Part shown: positions 24,001 through 34,793 of the stretch, piece by piece
Numbering within the stretch: the first letter of the stretch is position 1
Layout of the letters: every line of letters begins with the position of its first letter
Source: Deinandra increscens subsp. villosa
Taxonomy: Eukaryota; Streptophyta; Magnoliopsida; Asterales; Asteraceae
Length of the DNA stretch: 64,000 bases
Reading direction: 5' to 3'
Assembly (NCBI GenBank): GCA_039602395.1
Contig: JBCNJP010000019.1
Span: forward strand, 7,394,997-7,458,996
The notes under the pieces: generated by a model
Database searches by the model: none
What the model was told of the DNA's origin: nothing
The model's input: the letters and a program-made list of their open reading frames with translations, nothing else
Program-made: the position numbers and the translations under genes

Positions 24001-26268
24001 TCCACATCATCGCTTCTTTGATGTAAGATTGAGAGTTCCTCAGTTTGTGGGGCCATCTTTTTACGAGAAAATGTACGAGATATTTGAGCTGCATGTTTCT
24101 TAGCAGCTGCTCGTGCCATTTTCCACCTTTCATGTGCTTTTACTTTCTCCTTTGCACGTCTTGCAGCTGCTTCTCTAGATTTGGCATGCCTTCTTTCCCG
24201 AGTTGTAATGATTTGATCAGAGCAGTTGTAGATGATGAGCATAATTGTAAAGATGGCAGCCTAGATACAGAATTAATAAAATATTATACAGCCGTTCAAA
24301 AAAAAAAAAACATTATACATATATCTATAGTAATTATTTCGTAAAAGTTAAGATTTGCATAAAAAGTAAAGATAAATAAGTTTGATCATTTTGATAAATG
24401 CACATTTGGTAGATGAGCTCATGGATATATATAATTAAATAAATGTTGTGAATATAGGCAGAAATTGATGCAGACTTCTGAGGGTCAAACTGGACAAATA
24501 CAGATATTCTTAGGGTCGGAATAGTTTATGAGGAAAGCTTACTATAAGCATTGCCCCGTATGCATGGATATTTTGTGTTGAACTTCCACGATCACATGAA
24601 GTCAACTTGAAGCATGCTGCAAGTAAAGAGAATAAGGTCAGACACCTAATGGCACCATTATTAACATATGGATTCTATCTTAGCTCAGAAATACAATATT
24701 GTTATTTTAAACTCTGTCCTATGTAACTCACATTTCTCAGAAGTAGACCCCCTTTGACAGTAATTCCTACAATTACAGGAGATAAAGATCACTAATTGAA
24801 GTAAATTTTGGCAGGCCTATAGGAAACAGTGAAGAAAAATAGATCTATACCCCTTGCTGCATTCTAATTGTTTGGTACTTGTTGGACAATATGCCCCTGA
24901 CGAACAAAATAGCTCAGCGCTGGTTCGAATATCAGTCCATGTGTTTGCTCCACCACAAGTATGATTAGGTATTCCAGGAGGCAATTGGTAGGAATATCTG
25001 CATGTAAGCTATCAATAATTAAGTTGTTCACAAAAAAATTATATGTACAACAGAGAAAAATAAGCTTTTACAGAAGGCACTCAAACTTACGGTTTACATA
25101 TGCCAGTAGCTGGTTCGAGGTTTGCAGTCGGGCAGTGTGCACCCAATGGGCAGGCTATAGCAAATATAGTATCCAGAAATAAGTCAGTAAACATATTGCC
25201 CTTGATGACCGGCATTCAAAGAAGTTTTAAATACTTACGGATCATGCAAGTAAGACCGTTGGGGCAGAAGAAACCCTCACAACAAGGCTGACAGTCATCA
25301 GTACGGGCAGGTATAATCTTGGAATCTTTAATGTCAGTAGTCTCAGTGGGTGAAGTGGCACATGCCCATCCTGGTTCACAACCAGAAACCCTAGATGTGA
25401 TATTACAGTTTCTGTTAGACTTCAAATAACTGCCACCACCTGAGAAGAAAGCTCCAAAGTAGAATTTCAACTCTGCTGCATTACACAAACGCCGTGTAAC
25501 ATCTCCTGAGAAATTCACATCAACAAGATATCATCTAAAGGATATTAAAAGAATGAGGCCAATCGAAATAGCAAAGTGATTTCCAAGAGTCTGGAGCTCA
25601 TACCATTGGTTTTCTGGATGCAAGAAGTCAAGAAGTCCAAATTTTTAGAAAAATTGAAAGCTCTATCCCACTCAACTTCCCTAAACAGCATAAACAGTTC
25701 AGAGAATCCAATCCAATCAAATCAAATCAAATTCACCCCAAAATGCAAAACAGCAATATTCATATTTCATCCCCTTTAGATTGACTTTACAATTCAAATT
25801 AAGCTCTACTTTAACCTCCAGATTCAAACTTGCTATTTCCGAATGCAAAATCTAACAACATTGGTTATAACTAACTTATAACGTCCGTACCAATCTCGAA
25901 TTAGAACTGCATCTCGTTCGATTTGAGAATATACGAATCCAATATTACATCGATATTCAAACGAACTCTAAACGATAAAAAAAATGTTTCCTACAGACTC
26001 TAATTAAGCAAATGTACACAAACTAACTTACTTACCGATCCTTAACGCAGAACGACGCTTGTTTTCCGACATCACTATTAAGAATCGTAGAAGTGGTATT
26101 GGAGAGACTGCTATATACTCTCTGAGTAATGAACGGGAGAAACGCAGTATCGTTGATCTGACCGGCGAATTCGTCGCCGACTACCTGACAGTGTGCAAAC
26201 TCCGGCGAATGAAGCAGGTGCAAGAGAACAGCAATAGCTACGGCGGCGAGAAGTTTCCGGCCGGTCAT
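21050..26268 (-). CDS. ABCG24/ABCG28-type half-size ABC transporter
   Basis: Fourteen exons in transcription order: 26268-26036, 25680-25604, 25505-25239, 25154-25091, 24997-24851, 24766-24732, 24616-24543, 24260-23395, 23315-23019, 22939-22454, 22310-22162, 22046-21757, 21455-21322 and 21206-21050. They make 1091 residues in frame. An N-terminal signal peptide (MTGRKLLAAVAIAVLLHLL) leads into a cysteine-rich extracellular region (residues about 100-285), a membrane segment (AIFTIMLIIY) and a basic linker. The nucleotide-binding domain has Walker A GPSGAGKTT (about 520), signature ISGGQRKRV, Walker B LLILDEPTSGLDS and switch VVHQP; an ABC2 membrane domain follows. The long Cys-rich N-terminus marks the ABCG24/28 subgroup; ABCG28 in Arabidopsis is linked to pollen tube tip growth. 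The start is the ATG at 26266-26268, just before the signal peptide; an ATG 69 nt upstream is possible. It is convergent with the TNL, with 270 bp between stops. Confidence 0.93.
24291..24306 (+). mobile_element. tail-only retro-insertion (GCCGTTC + poly A) in ABCG intron
   Basis: Sixteen bases, GCCGTTCAAAAAAAAA, sit between AAAATATTATACA (24278-24290) and AAAACATTATACA (24307-24319), a 13-bp target duplication with one mismatch. The insert equals the 3' end of the SINE at 28312-28470. It lies in the intron between exons 7 and 8. Confidence 0.7.
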
Positions 26269-26605
26269 CCTCCTCCGGCGAGCAACAAACAAACTGCAGC
26301 AGTTCGTGATCGAACGTGCATAAAGTTGACAGAGCAACGAGATTAGTTATACCATTTATGAGGGATTTGGGACATAGTGCCGGCATTGACGCAGCTCTCC
26401 TTTCACAAATCTGTGTACCATTTTTGGACATTTTCAAGCTCCAAATTACAGAATTACCACTCGTTTGATCATTTGTTGACTATGTCCTTTTCAATATTTA
26501 ATTATGGATATTATTACTTTTTTTTTTGTGTACTTTTCAATATTTTAATTATTGGATATTATTACTAACAGGATATTTGTTATTTGTGTACTTTTATTAA
26601 GTTCT
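26269..26605. other. ABCG 5' region and spacer
   Basis: Leader or promoter of the minus-strand ABCG gene. From 26490 to 26570 a ~30-bp segment (TTTTCAATAT...GGATATTATTAC) is present twice, separated by a T-run and GTGTA. No gene seen. Confidence 0.5.
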
Positions 26606-26619
26606 TAAAAGTAAACAAT

Positions 26620-26729
26620 TTTTGTTTTTTTTGGATTCCTACCGCAGCTAGGTGTGGGGACTCGATCTCGAGGCCTCCTAGTTACGAGTTACAGTGGTCT
26701 CGGAGTACCATTGGACCAAAGACCGATAG
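26620..26729 (-). mobile_element. tRNA-derived SINE
   Basis: Read on the minus strand, the body has an A box (TGGTCCAATGGTACTCCGAG) and a B box (AGATCGAGTCCCC), and ends in an A-rich tail. It is bounded by a perfect 14-bp duplication, TAAAAGTAAACAAT, at 26606-26619 and 26730-26743. Confidence 0.8.
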
Positions 26730-27086
26730 TAAAAGTAAACAATATATAACCGAAAAAGTGAATGTGATCTTAAGCATTCGACCTTAGATGTAAATAGTTT
26801 GGGGTCGATCGACATCCATTAAAAAAAATATCAGTTATATATGTAATCGAATCTCGAGTGAAGTTCAAGAAATTTTGTCTACGAAACCGATGAAATTTTC
26901 TATGACCAACAACATAAAAAGGTTGATTTAAAATATGTTTTTCTTTGCACTTGATTGGAGTTTTCAAACAAGAAAACTACAATAGTGTTAGAGGGTTGGA
27001 TCAAAAGCAAATATGTTTACCTTTGTTATGTTTTAGATCGGCTGGAAAACGTGGGAGATGCTGAAGTTACAAACTTGCAGATGTAA

Positions 27087-27584
27087 TCTTAATCCTAATA
27101 AAGCACTAAAAATTTTGCCACATGTTTATATTTTAGAGGGTCCACATCATCATGCCACATGTCAAACTCATAATCAATTTCAAATTTAGTAAAATCATTA
27201 ATTAAAACTAATTACCAATTTTGTCCAAATTAAATTTTTATTTAAAATAAATGAAAAATTAATATAGATTTGATAAATTTACTCAATAATTTGAGTCTTT
27301 TTAAAAAAGATAATCAACAATTAGTCAATTATATTTTTTTTTAATTTATTAAATCATCATTTATTGTTTTATAACGATTTTATGTTCAATCATTTGAGTC
27401 TTTTTAAAAAAGATAATCAACAATTAGTCAATTATAATTTTTTTAATTTATTAAATCATCATTTATTGTTTTATAACGATTTTATGTTCAATCATAATTT
27501 TTAAATCTCTCAATCATTTTTTTTTATTTATTTGATATTATGAACCTAAATTCAGCCCGTGTAATACACGGGTTACTAACCTAG
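27087..27584 (+). mobile_element. non-autonomous Helitron, copy 1
   Basis: Starts TCTTAATCCTAATAAAG directly after host A and ends CTAG directly before host T. A 3' hairpin CCCGTGT-aat-ACACGGG lies about 10 bp before the CTAG end. No target duplication, as expected for Helitrons, and no Rep/helicase coding. Both ends match the copy at 31637-31955. Confidence 0.85.
27291..27496 (+). repeat. 103-bp tandem duplication inside Helitron 1
   Basis: Two nearly identical units start at 27291 and 27394, each beginning TTGAGTCTTTTTAAAAAAGA and ending in ...TATGTTCAATCAT. The few differences are in T-runs, so the duplication is recent. Confidence 0.9.
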
Positions 27585-28244
27585 TAAAGAAATAGAGGAA
27601 TCAAAAACTGTGCAGAGCCATATAAGGAAGAAAAAACTAGGACAAAAAAAGAGATAAGGTGAATATTTTCAATTAAAGTATTCAATTAGGTAACTAACTA
27701 AAGTCATCTAAAATTGATTCAGATAATTGTTTCCTAGTTGAGAATCTGTAATAACATAAATCAAGTAATTGTCATTGCCTTTTTTAAATTAACACTGTTA
27801 TTTAAAATCAAAAAAGTAATTGATTATCTTTAAGTTCTTTCAAATTAAGTCAAAATTAAGGAAATAGATAATGCATAATTTTTAATATTGCTTAGGGTAA
27901 AATGACCCTAAGCAAAACATTATGTGATTTGACATATCCAACATCGTTTTTCGCTAAATACCTATACGATCGTTTTGCATGAAACGACCCTTTAGGATTT
28001 TCAATATGATCGTTTAGGGGCAAAACGATCGTATTGAATGTTGCAAATAACGGAATCTGTGTTTAATTAGCCGGACCCTTGTAATATGTTGGGTTTGTAA
28101 ATATAATATTAGTTTAAAAGTCTTTAAAATTTACAATGACAAAATTTAATTTGAAAAACATAAATAAATATGGAGATATGCAGAACCAGTAATCGTGAAA
28201 ACTCGGAAAACAAACAAAAACTAGGACATATTTTATGAACCTAA
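27585..28244. repeat. non-coding segment with two strong hairpins
   Basis: No gene. Palindrome 1 is GCTTAGGGT (27890-27898) with ACCCTAAGC (27905-27913), 6-nt loop. Palindrome 2 is CAATATGATCGTTT (28002-28015) with AAACGATCGTATTG (28023-28036), one mismatch, 7-nt loop. Between them CGATCGTTTTGCATGAAACG is also self-complementary in part. The AAACGAyCG motif recurs at 59.1-59.3 kb. Confidence 0.75.
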
Positions 28245-28732
28245 TCTTCCTATTATAATAAATGATTACAATTTTTGACACATGTCAACATTATATTCAT
28301 TTTCTTAAAAGTTTTTTTTTTTTTTTTTTGAACGGCTAAATTTACACTACACATAAACTAACTCCATAAATCCCCAAAGAACTGCTTATGCCTGGGATAG
28401 AACCCAGGACCTCCAGGTAAGGCAAAACCTTACCACCTCCCCCTTAACCACTAGGCTAAGAGCTCATTGGCATTTTCTTAAAAGTTTTCCCACCAAAATC
28501 TACTTCCTAATTAATTTTTTTTATACTTTTATAATTTATGAATATTTATGCCACGGTTTTACATTAATTATTTCCTTGAAATTAAAATATAAACTAAACC
28601 ACCGAACCATAACAAAATAAATATCAAATCAAAATAACATAGTAATCACTAAACTAATAGAGAAACTAATGGTTCGATTATAATTTTTTTTAATAAACAA
28701 TCTATATCTATATCTATTATATCTATATCTAT

Positions 28733-28763
<31 letters not shown>

Positions 28764-29053
28764 TCTAATAAATGATTACGGTGTCGCTCTTAATTATATA
28801 TATTAATCAGCATTCTCTCTCCTATTAAATATCTAATATAATACTTAAATAATTAATTATAAAAAGTTTAATTATATCTTATCTTAAAATATATTTTATA
28901 AATTTTTAATCATTATTATCATTTAATTATAATTTTTAAATATTTTTTATCTCACAAATAGCCAATGACATCTAACACAAAAATATTTATACAATTATTA
29001 TTTACAATAAGTTACATTTACTTAACCCATGTATTACATGGGTTCTAACCTAG
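28245..29053 (+). mobile_element. non-autonomous Helitron, copy 2 (carries a SINE)
   Basis: Starts TCTTCCTATTATAATAAATG after host A and ends CTAG before host T, with the 3' hairpin CCCATGT-att-ACATGGG just upstream of the end. It contains a younger SINE (28312-28470) and a TATATC/TA microsatellite (28700-28755). A second Helitron-like 5' start near 28762 (TCTAATAAATGATTACGG) suggests nesting of related copies. Confidence 0.75.
28312..28470 (-). mobile_element. tRNA-derived SINE inside Helitron 2
   Basis: On the minus strand it begins near the A box TTAGCCTAGTGGTTAAGGG, has B box GGGTTCTATCCCAGG, and ends GCCGTTC plus a long poly(A). Flanks carry the perfect 14-bp duplication CATTTTCTTAAAAG at 28298-28311 and 28471-28484 (further Ts also match). 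Confidence 0.92.
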
Positions 29054-29159
29054 TTCTTATTATAGAAATTATATTAAATTAATTAAGAATTTTTAATCAA
29101 AACTATGTCATTTTGATGAGTTTTACATCATCTAATACTTGTCTAACAATATTATATTC

Positions 29160-29387
29160 ACCAATGATCTCTAACCCAATTGGTTAGGGGAGGTACCTAA
29201 AGACATTATAAATAAAAGGTCTTGGATTTCAAGTCCGGCCACTTGTAACAAAAAATAAAATAAATGAGGGTTACAGGTTGGGTCAGAGGTTTTCTCACCT
29301 ATGGTGATTTTCTTCTTATGGGGATTGGAGATGATCGGGTAGGTGGTGTAATGTCCCCGTCAGTGATCCAAATATGCCGCTAAAAAA
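29160..29387 (+). mobile_element. SINE, family shared with 33254-33469
   Basis: Has an A box-like TAACCCAATTGGTTAGGGG, a B box-like TTGGATTTCAAGTCC, a conserved body (GGGTTACAGGTTG, TGGTGTAATGTCCCCGTC) and a poly(A) tail. It is flanked by a perfect 15-bp duplication, AACAATATTATATTC, at 29145-29159 and 29388-29402. Confidence 0.92.
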
Positions 29388-29402
29388 AACAATATTATAT
29401 TC

Positions 29403-30028
29403 CCTTTCCATATATAAAAAATATCAAAAATAAAACTTTAGTACTTTAATTTAATAACATAGAAACAAATAGTCAAGCACATTTTTAATTTACTTTATTT
29501 TACCTATGAAGAAGTTAAAAAAATCGTTATAGCCGAGATCGACTAATTGTTGCTAAGCAACAAAAGTTTTTTTTTTATTATTATATACGATAAAGATTAT
29601 ACAAAGATGCTTTATAGCTATTCTGAAATAAAAGTATGCAACCCACAAACTGTTTGTTTGTTTTATTGTTTATGAATTTTTGTATGGTAATTACCCCTTT
29701 CAACAAAGATCTCTATTGTGGGTGTTAAGCTTTGCATGTCAATTGGCATTTACCATAGATCTAGATCCGTTTTTAACGTTTAAAAGAATAGAGAGCGTTT
29801 TTTTATTGTTGTATGTGCCACTCACGACGAGAGGAACTAGCGGTTCGGTTGATTCGGTTTGTATCTGAAGTTTAAGACCGTTTTTTTGCCCATCTCTAGT
29901 TGGGAATCTCTAGTTGGGAGTGGAACCGGACAAAAAAGTTTGAGAGAAAGGGGCAGAGGATTCGAACTTGTATCAAGGGATTCCATAACCATATAACTAA
30001 TCAAGTCAACCAATAAAAAATTAATATA
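29403..30028. other. non-coding, possible old SINE at 29880-30005
   Basis: No gene. On the minus strand, AGTTCGAATCCTCTGCCCC resembles a B box, with an A box-like TTAGTTATATGGTTA upstream; no target duplication was found. TCTCTAGTTGGGA occurs twice in tandem near 29893-29920. Confidence 0.4.
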
Positions 30029-30036
30029 CTATTTGT

Positions 30037-30960
30037 TAGGCCTGCTCAAATTCGGGATCCCGACCCGAAATTACAATATCCCGACCCGACTCGAATCCCG
30101 AGTTTCTCCAAGTGGGTGACCAAAGACCGACCGAAGTATATATAATCGGGTTTCGGTCTCGAGACTTCGGTTATGTCAGGATTCTCGGGTATTCTCGAGA
30201 CCGATTATGGGCCTGGCAATCGAATTTAAGAAATTTGTGTTATTGAAAACTTTGAAACTGTAATGAGACAGCACTAACGAGGCCATGCTTTGGTAATTTT
30301 TTTTCCTACATAGATGATAATTAGCCAAATTCTCATATGGATTTTTGAGACATGAAATTTGTAAATTCTCCATTAGAGTAGCTTACCTTGTTAGTTTATG
30401 ATCATCTCTTCTGCCAGTATTTGATTTTTGCACCGTAACATTTTCATCACCAATGTTATTGAGTTCAGTTTTAAATTAGTTTGTGTAAATGTGTAATGTT
30501 ATGGAAACTATAATTGCTTCTTCTTATGTGAACTAGGCAGCAATTTTTATTTACTTTCTTGATGCTTCATTAATTCTGACGATTTTAGCATTTCAGGACT
30601 TCATGTTATAGATTGTCTTTTTGAAGGAAGAAGCCTAATATCAACAGCTACAAGAACTATACACTGATGTACATCGACTTTTTCAAATTTCTTTTTTTTG
30701 CTATAGGGCAGTCTAAATTGAAGCAGCACTCCTTTTTTTTTTGTTGGGCTTTAAAAAGATCGTGGGCTGGGTGGGCATTCACTTTTTTCGGGATTTCGGG
30801 AAGTTCGGTCGGTCTTCGGTCATACCCGAGACCGAGACCGGGATTTAGAAAAAATAGGGACCGAAAACATTAGTATATACCTCGGTTCGGTCCGGTATTC
30901 GGGAAATATCAGGTCGGTTTCTCGGGTTTTGTCGGGATCCCGAGATTTTGATCACCCCTA
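30037..30960. mobile_element. non-autonomous hAT element (CCGAGACC-rich)
   Basis: The ends are TAGGCCTGCTCAAAT and, on the other strand, TAGGGGTGATCAAAA, followed at both ends by CGGGATCCCGAC. A perfect 8-bp duplication CTATTTGT at 30029-30036 and 30961-30968 places it in the hAT superfamily. About 100-170 bp at each end is packed with GGTCTCGG/CCGAGACC/CCCGA motifs. The middle (about 30230-30770) is of different composition and has no recognised coding sequence. Confidence 0.92.
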
Positions 30961-31015
30961 CTATTTGTAAAAGCAAACATTTCTTTGTCCACATACTTTT
31001 AACAAACTCATTTTG

Positions 31016-31274
31016 TTCACTATGCTTGCTGGGCTATTTGGAATGCTAGGAACACGGCTGTCTTCAGGAATAATATTGCCAAGGCGGAGAACATTTTCAT
31101 GGAGACCCAATCTTCTAGTTTTTTTTTGGATTTCTCATAGACTTAGAGGAGAAAGATTAGATTGGGGAGCCTGGTGTAATTTTAACTTTTTTATGTAATC
31201 GCTTTTTTGTCCCGCCTCTAGTGCCTTGCTAGTTGGTGGGTTTGTTTTTTATGAAATCGCTATTAAAAAAAAAA
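31016..31274 (+). mobile_element. 5'-truncated LINE (3' end of reverse-transcriptase ORF)
   Basis: The translated start reads WAIWNARNTAVFRNN, and after a frame break at a T-run (about 31120) reads FWISHRLRGERLDWGAWCNF. This is the pattern at the C-terminus of plant L1-type polyproteins. A ~65-bp 3' UTR ends CGCTATT plus ten As. It is a dead fragment of under 300 bp; target duplication not identified. Confidence 0.75.
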
Positions 31275-31636
31275 GATAATATAAAACAACTCATTGGTCA
31301 TGGACTTCAACAAAAATCACTTTCCAAATTCCTTGGATTGTTTGCAAAATATGTAAAAACAATGTTAATGTACGTGTGCGTAGCAAAGCAACTTCCAAGG
31401 TGTTAAATCGAGGGAAAAAATCTTGTAACTTTATAAAATAAAATCAAAACCTTTAAACCTTCATGTAAACTCATATCAAGCGAGTCGAGAGAAGAGCGTA
31501 TAAGAAATGTCCGTTTAATAAGGTTTGAAAATATCAAAATCAGTTAAAAAAACCGCAAAATTATTATTATATATATACGTTTTTCATAAAAAGAACGTAA
31601 ATTTAATGTATTTAGAAAATTAAAACAACATCTTTA

Positions 31637-31955
31637 TCTTTAATCCTAATAAAACAATAAAATGGTTGCCACATGGCTCTTTTCTAGAGCCTCCACATCA
31701 TCATGTCCACATGTCAACACTAGATTAAATCAATATATAAATTTTAAAAATTAATTCAATATATTATTTCAACTTTCCAAATATAAAATTAAATCTTTCA
31801 TTTAATAAAATTTAAGTTTCTAATTAATGTAATGAAACTTCCAATCTTTTAAAATTTCTAAACTTAAATTTTAAATCTCTCATAATTTTTTACTTTAATT
31901 TATCTCATTTTATGAACCAAAAGTCAACCCATATAGTTACGGGTTACTAACCTAG
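31637..31955 (+). mobile_element. non-autonomous Helitron, copy 3
   Basis: TC start (TCTTTAATCCTAATAAAAC) after host A, and CTAG end before host T. It shares ATCCTAATAAA, TCCACATCATCATG, CCACATGTCAA and the terminal GGTTACTAACCTAG with Helitron copy 1. The 3' hairpin stem has decayed (CCCATATagttACGGG). Confidence 0.82.
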
Positions 31956-33238
31956 TAGACTATTATAACATATATGTTTGGTCTATTTTTTTTCAATAGG
32001 CAAGTAAAAGGAAATGGTCAATTTGCTTACTTGGCAACTCTATTATCATTTTAACCTGTAATTAAAATTAAAAAAAAAAATAGAAAATATTTAATTGTTT
32101 TAGATGTATAATTAGTTTGTCTAAATTTGACCTCGTTTTGGTAGTTCTGATTGTTTCATGGCCTACCATGTATCACGTATGGATACATGTATATTGTATG
32201 TTTGATTACGTCTCTTATATACAACTATCAACTTTAACTTTAACGAGTGAAATCCCCCTCCCCCCTTCGTTTCCCTCTCCTTTTGCCCTCATCTGGTTTT
32301 TTTTTCTTTTCTTTTCGTATCTCCGGTCCTCTCTCCTTTTGCCCTCACTTGGTTTTTTTTCTTTTCTTTTCATAGTCTGCACTACAATGTTTCCCGTTAA
32401 AAGAAATTTTTTTTTGCTTGTTCTCCTAAATTTCTCAGCCTTCTTTTTACTTTTATACAAACGCGAAAAGTTTAGCAAATAAGTTTGCGGTGTAAGGGGT
32501 ACAGTAGTGTAACATAACATTTAGGTCATCGGCTCAACACTTAAGCATTTGGTTTCTAATGTTTATGTTGTAACGTAGTCTTTTTGCATATGCGATTATA
32601 GCAATTCAATTATTTTATGTGCTCGTATTATCCTATCGGCAACGCACGAGTTGGAAATTATTGTTTGAACTTAACTAAAACCAAAATTTAATCTTTATAT
32701 TATGCGCTAGGTATCGATAGGATTTCACGATTGGCATCGGTTGGGTGCGAAAGAATTTCATATATGACACCCGCTCTCGTTTTTTTTTCCGGTCGTAGTG
32801 CTAATTTTTGTGATTTTTGAATTTTTTTTATATATATTAAGGACCGCCCCTTGGGATTAGGACCCCAAACTTTTCGCCCAAGCTTCGCTAGTGTTAGTAA
32901 TAACCCCAAAACGCTACAAAACAATGAAAATTTGTTATCATAAAAAATAAAATGCTTCGTTTGAGCTTATGATTCTTCACAAAGTCGAAATGAACTAAAC
33001 ATATATATAAGGACACAACGGATCAGGGTTCAAATTGAGCAAGACAATTGGAAGTCACACAAAAAATAGAGTAGGAGGCACCATGAGTGGACGACAAAAG
33101 TACAAAACACATAAAAAAGGCATTAGACACAACCAGACAAGGGACCAACCCTCCATCTTACTTTCTAACCAATGATTGGTACACAAAACTAATGATAAAG
33201 ATTTTAGTGGGGTTTTACAAAATAAAATTTTCAGTGTT
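31956..33238. other. non-coding region with a pyrimidine-rich direct repeat
   Basis: No gene found; frames at 32117-32482 are low-complexity. CTCTCCTTTTGCCCTCA followed by GGTTTTTTTTCTTTTC occurs at about 32275 and 32331 (56-bp spacing). Confidence 0.55.
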
Positions 33239-33253
33239 AATATGTTTAGTTTT

Positions 33254-33469
33254 ACAACCACTAGCTTAGTATAACGGTGAAGGTGAATAACCATTTATCA
33301 TGAGTTCTTGGGTTCAAGTTACACTTGTAATAAAAGAAAAAATAATGGGGGTTACAAGTTGAGCCGGTGAGTTTTCTCACTAGTGGTGAGTTTCCTCCTG
33401 ATGAGGATAGAGATAATCAGGTGGGTGGTGTAATGTCCCCGTCGTTAATCCAAATTGTCCGTTCAAAAA
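33254..33469 (+). mobile_element. SINE, second member of the 29160 family
   Basis: Same body as the copy at 29160 (GGGGTTACAAGTTG, GTGGTGTAATGTCCCCGTC, ATCCAAATTGTCCG) with a tail CCGTTCAAAAAA. It is flanked by a perfect 15-bp duplication, AATATGTTTAGTTTT, at 33239-33253 and 33470-33484. B box TTGGGTTCAAGTTAC. Confidence 0.92.
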
Positions 33470-33484
33470 AATATGTTTAGTTTT

Positions 33485-34540
33485 TGAAAAAGGATTATTA
33501 GATTTTAATAATCTATTTTCTATTTGCCTATAATAATTTCATATCAGATTATTTCATATAATAAACGTAATCTTTTGAATATTTAATAATAAAAAATGAC
33601 CGTTAAAAAGAGTTATTCATTTTAATGACTAGATATCACATGTGACTTTATGTGATGTGCTTTTGACAACCAGACTTAAGCACATACGTTTTTGAGTTAA
33701 TTTTCTTTTTCGTCCTTGAGGTTTGGTCCATTTAATCATTTCAGTTCAAAACTTAAAAAAAATTCAATTTTAGTCCAAACATTTCATTTTTGTTTCAATG
33801 CCGGTCCTTCTTTTAACACTGTTAATTTTTCTCTGTTAGATGAAATGAAAGGACCAAAATATCCTTTTTTTTTTTTTTGTAAACACACCTTCTTAATCAT
33901 CTAATATGGTTTGTCGGATTGTAAAAAAAAAAATATGTGATGCATGTTATTTCTTTCATGAAAAAAATGTGGTTAGTCGATCAATATCAACTACTCTGAA
34001 AGAATTTGCAATCCAACTTTTTTTAGGGACCTCAGACCTCCTATACAATAACTCTGGGCTCTAAATTGTCACTCCAATACGGGAGCGTATTGATTAAAAC
34101 GCCCTGTATTGAGTAAAAATAAAGTCATCAATCAGTGGTAAGTACGAGGTTTGACCACCTACCCGTGAATCGAGGCGTATTGACCAATACGCCCCCGTAT
34201 AGACCCGTTTTAAATGACTTTAATTCTCCCCCTCCCACAATCTCATACAATGTTTTCAGATGAATTTATATTTCCCCGTATTGGATTCGCGTATCTCACA
34301 CCTTCGTTACATTTAAAATTTTACCGACACTCATTGCACGATATCTCGAGTATTAATCATTACGTATTACGATTTAATTTTCAAGGAGACTCTTCTTCTT
34401 CTGACCCGACATGGGTTGTGAAAACAAACTAGGTAATCAGTTAATTAGTTTTATGTTTTTTTAACTGGTTTTATTATTTTTTTCCAAAGTGTTTATTTAT
34501 CAAAATTCTTATGATAAAAGGTGTAATGATAATAAAATTG
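33485..34540. other. non-coding region
   Basis: No gene seen. Around 34060-34200 the words AATACG/CGTATTG and ACGCCC recur in both orientations, suggesting an old inverted-repeat element that could not be bounded. Confidence 0.45.
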
Positions 34541-34575
34541 ATAATATATGATAATATTGTTATTATTATTATAAC

Positions 34576-34647
<72 letters not shown>

Positions 34648-34720
34648 CTTTATAATTATTATGATTATAACGATCTTTATTATTATTAGTAGTATTTTTA
34701 TTTCTGGTATTATTATTATG

Positions 34721-34782
<62 letters not shown>

Positions 34783-34793
34783 CTTTATTACCT
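34541..34793. repeat. long (ATT)n microsatellite
   Basis: Two uninterrupted tracts, AAT then ATT repeats at about 34579-34647 and ATT repeats at about 34718-34783, are joined by degenerate ATT-rich sequence. The first tract flips strand phase at 34617 and can fold back on itself. The 100-codon frame of Ile here is not a gene. Confidence 0.95.

Noticed and set aside
26490..26570. 30-bp direct repeat around a T-run, as a fourth tail-only insertion
   Set aside because: The repeat is too long for a LINE target duplication and has indels; a local tandem duplication explains it better.
31016..31274. LINE fragment as a real small gene
   Set aside because: A frame break in a T-run, no start, and an adjacent poly(A) tail mark it as a dead retroelement end.
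33900..33950. Poly(A) run near 33925 as a further tail-only insertion
   Set aside because: Flanking match (AATATG) is only six bases, so no duplication can be claimed.
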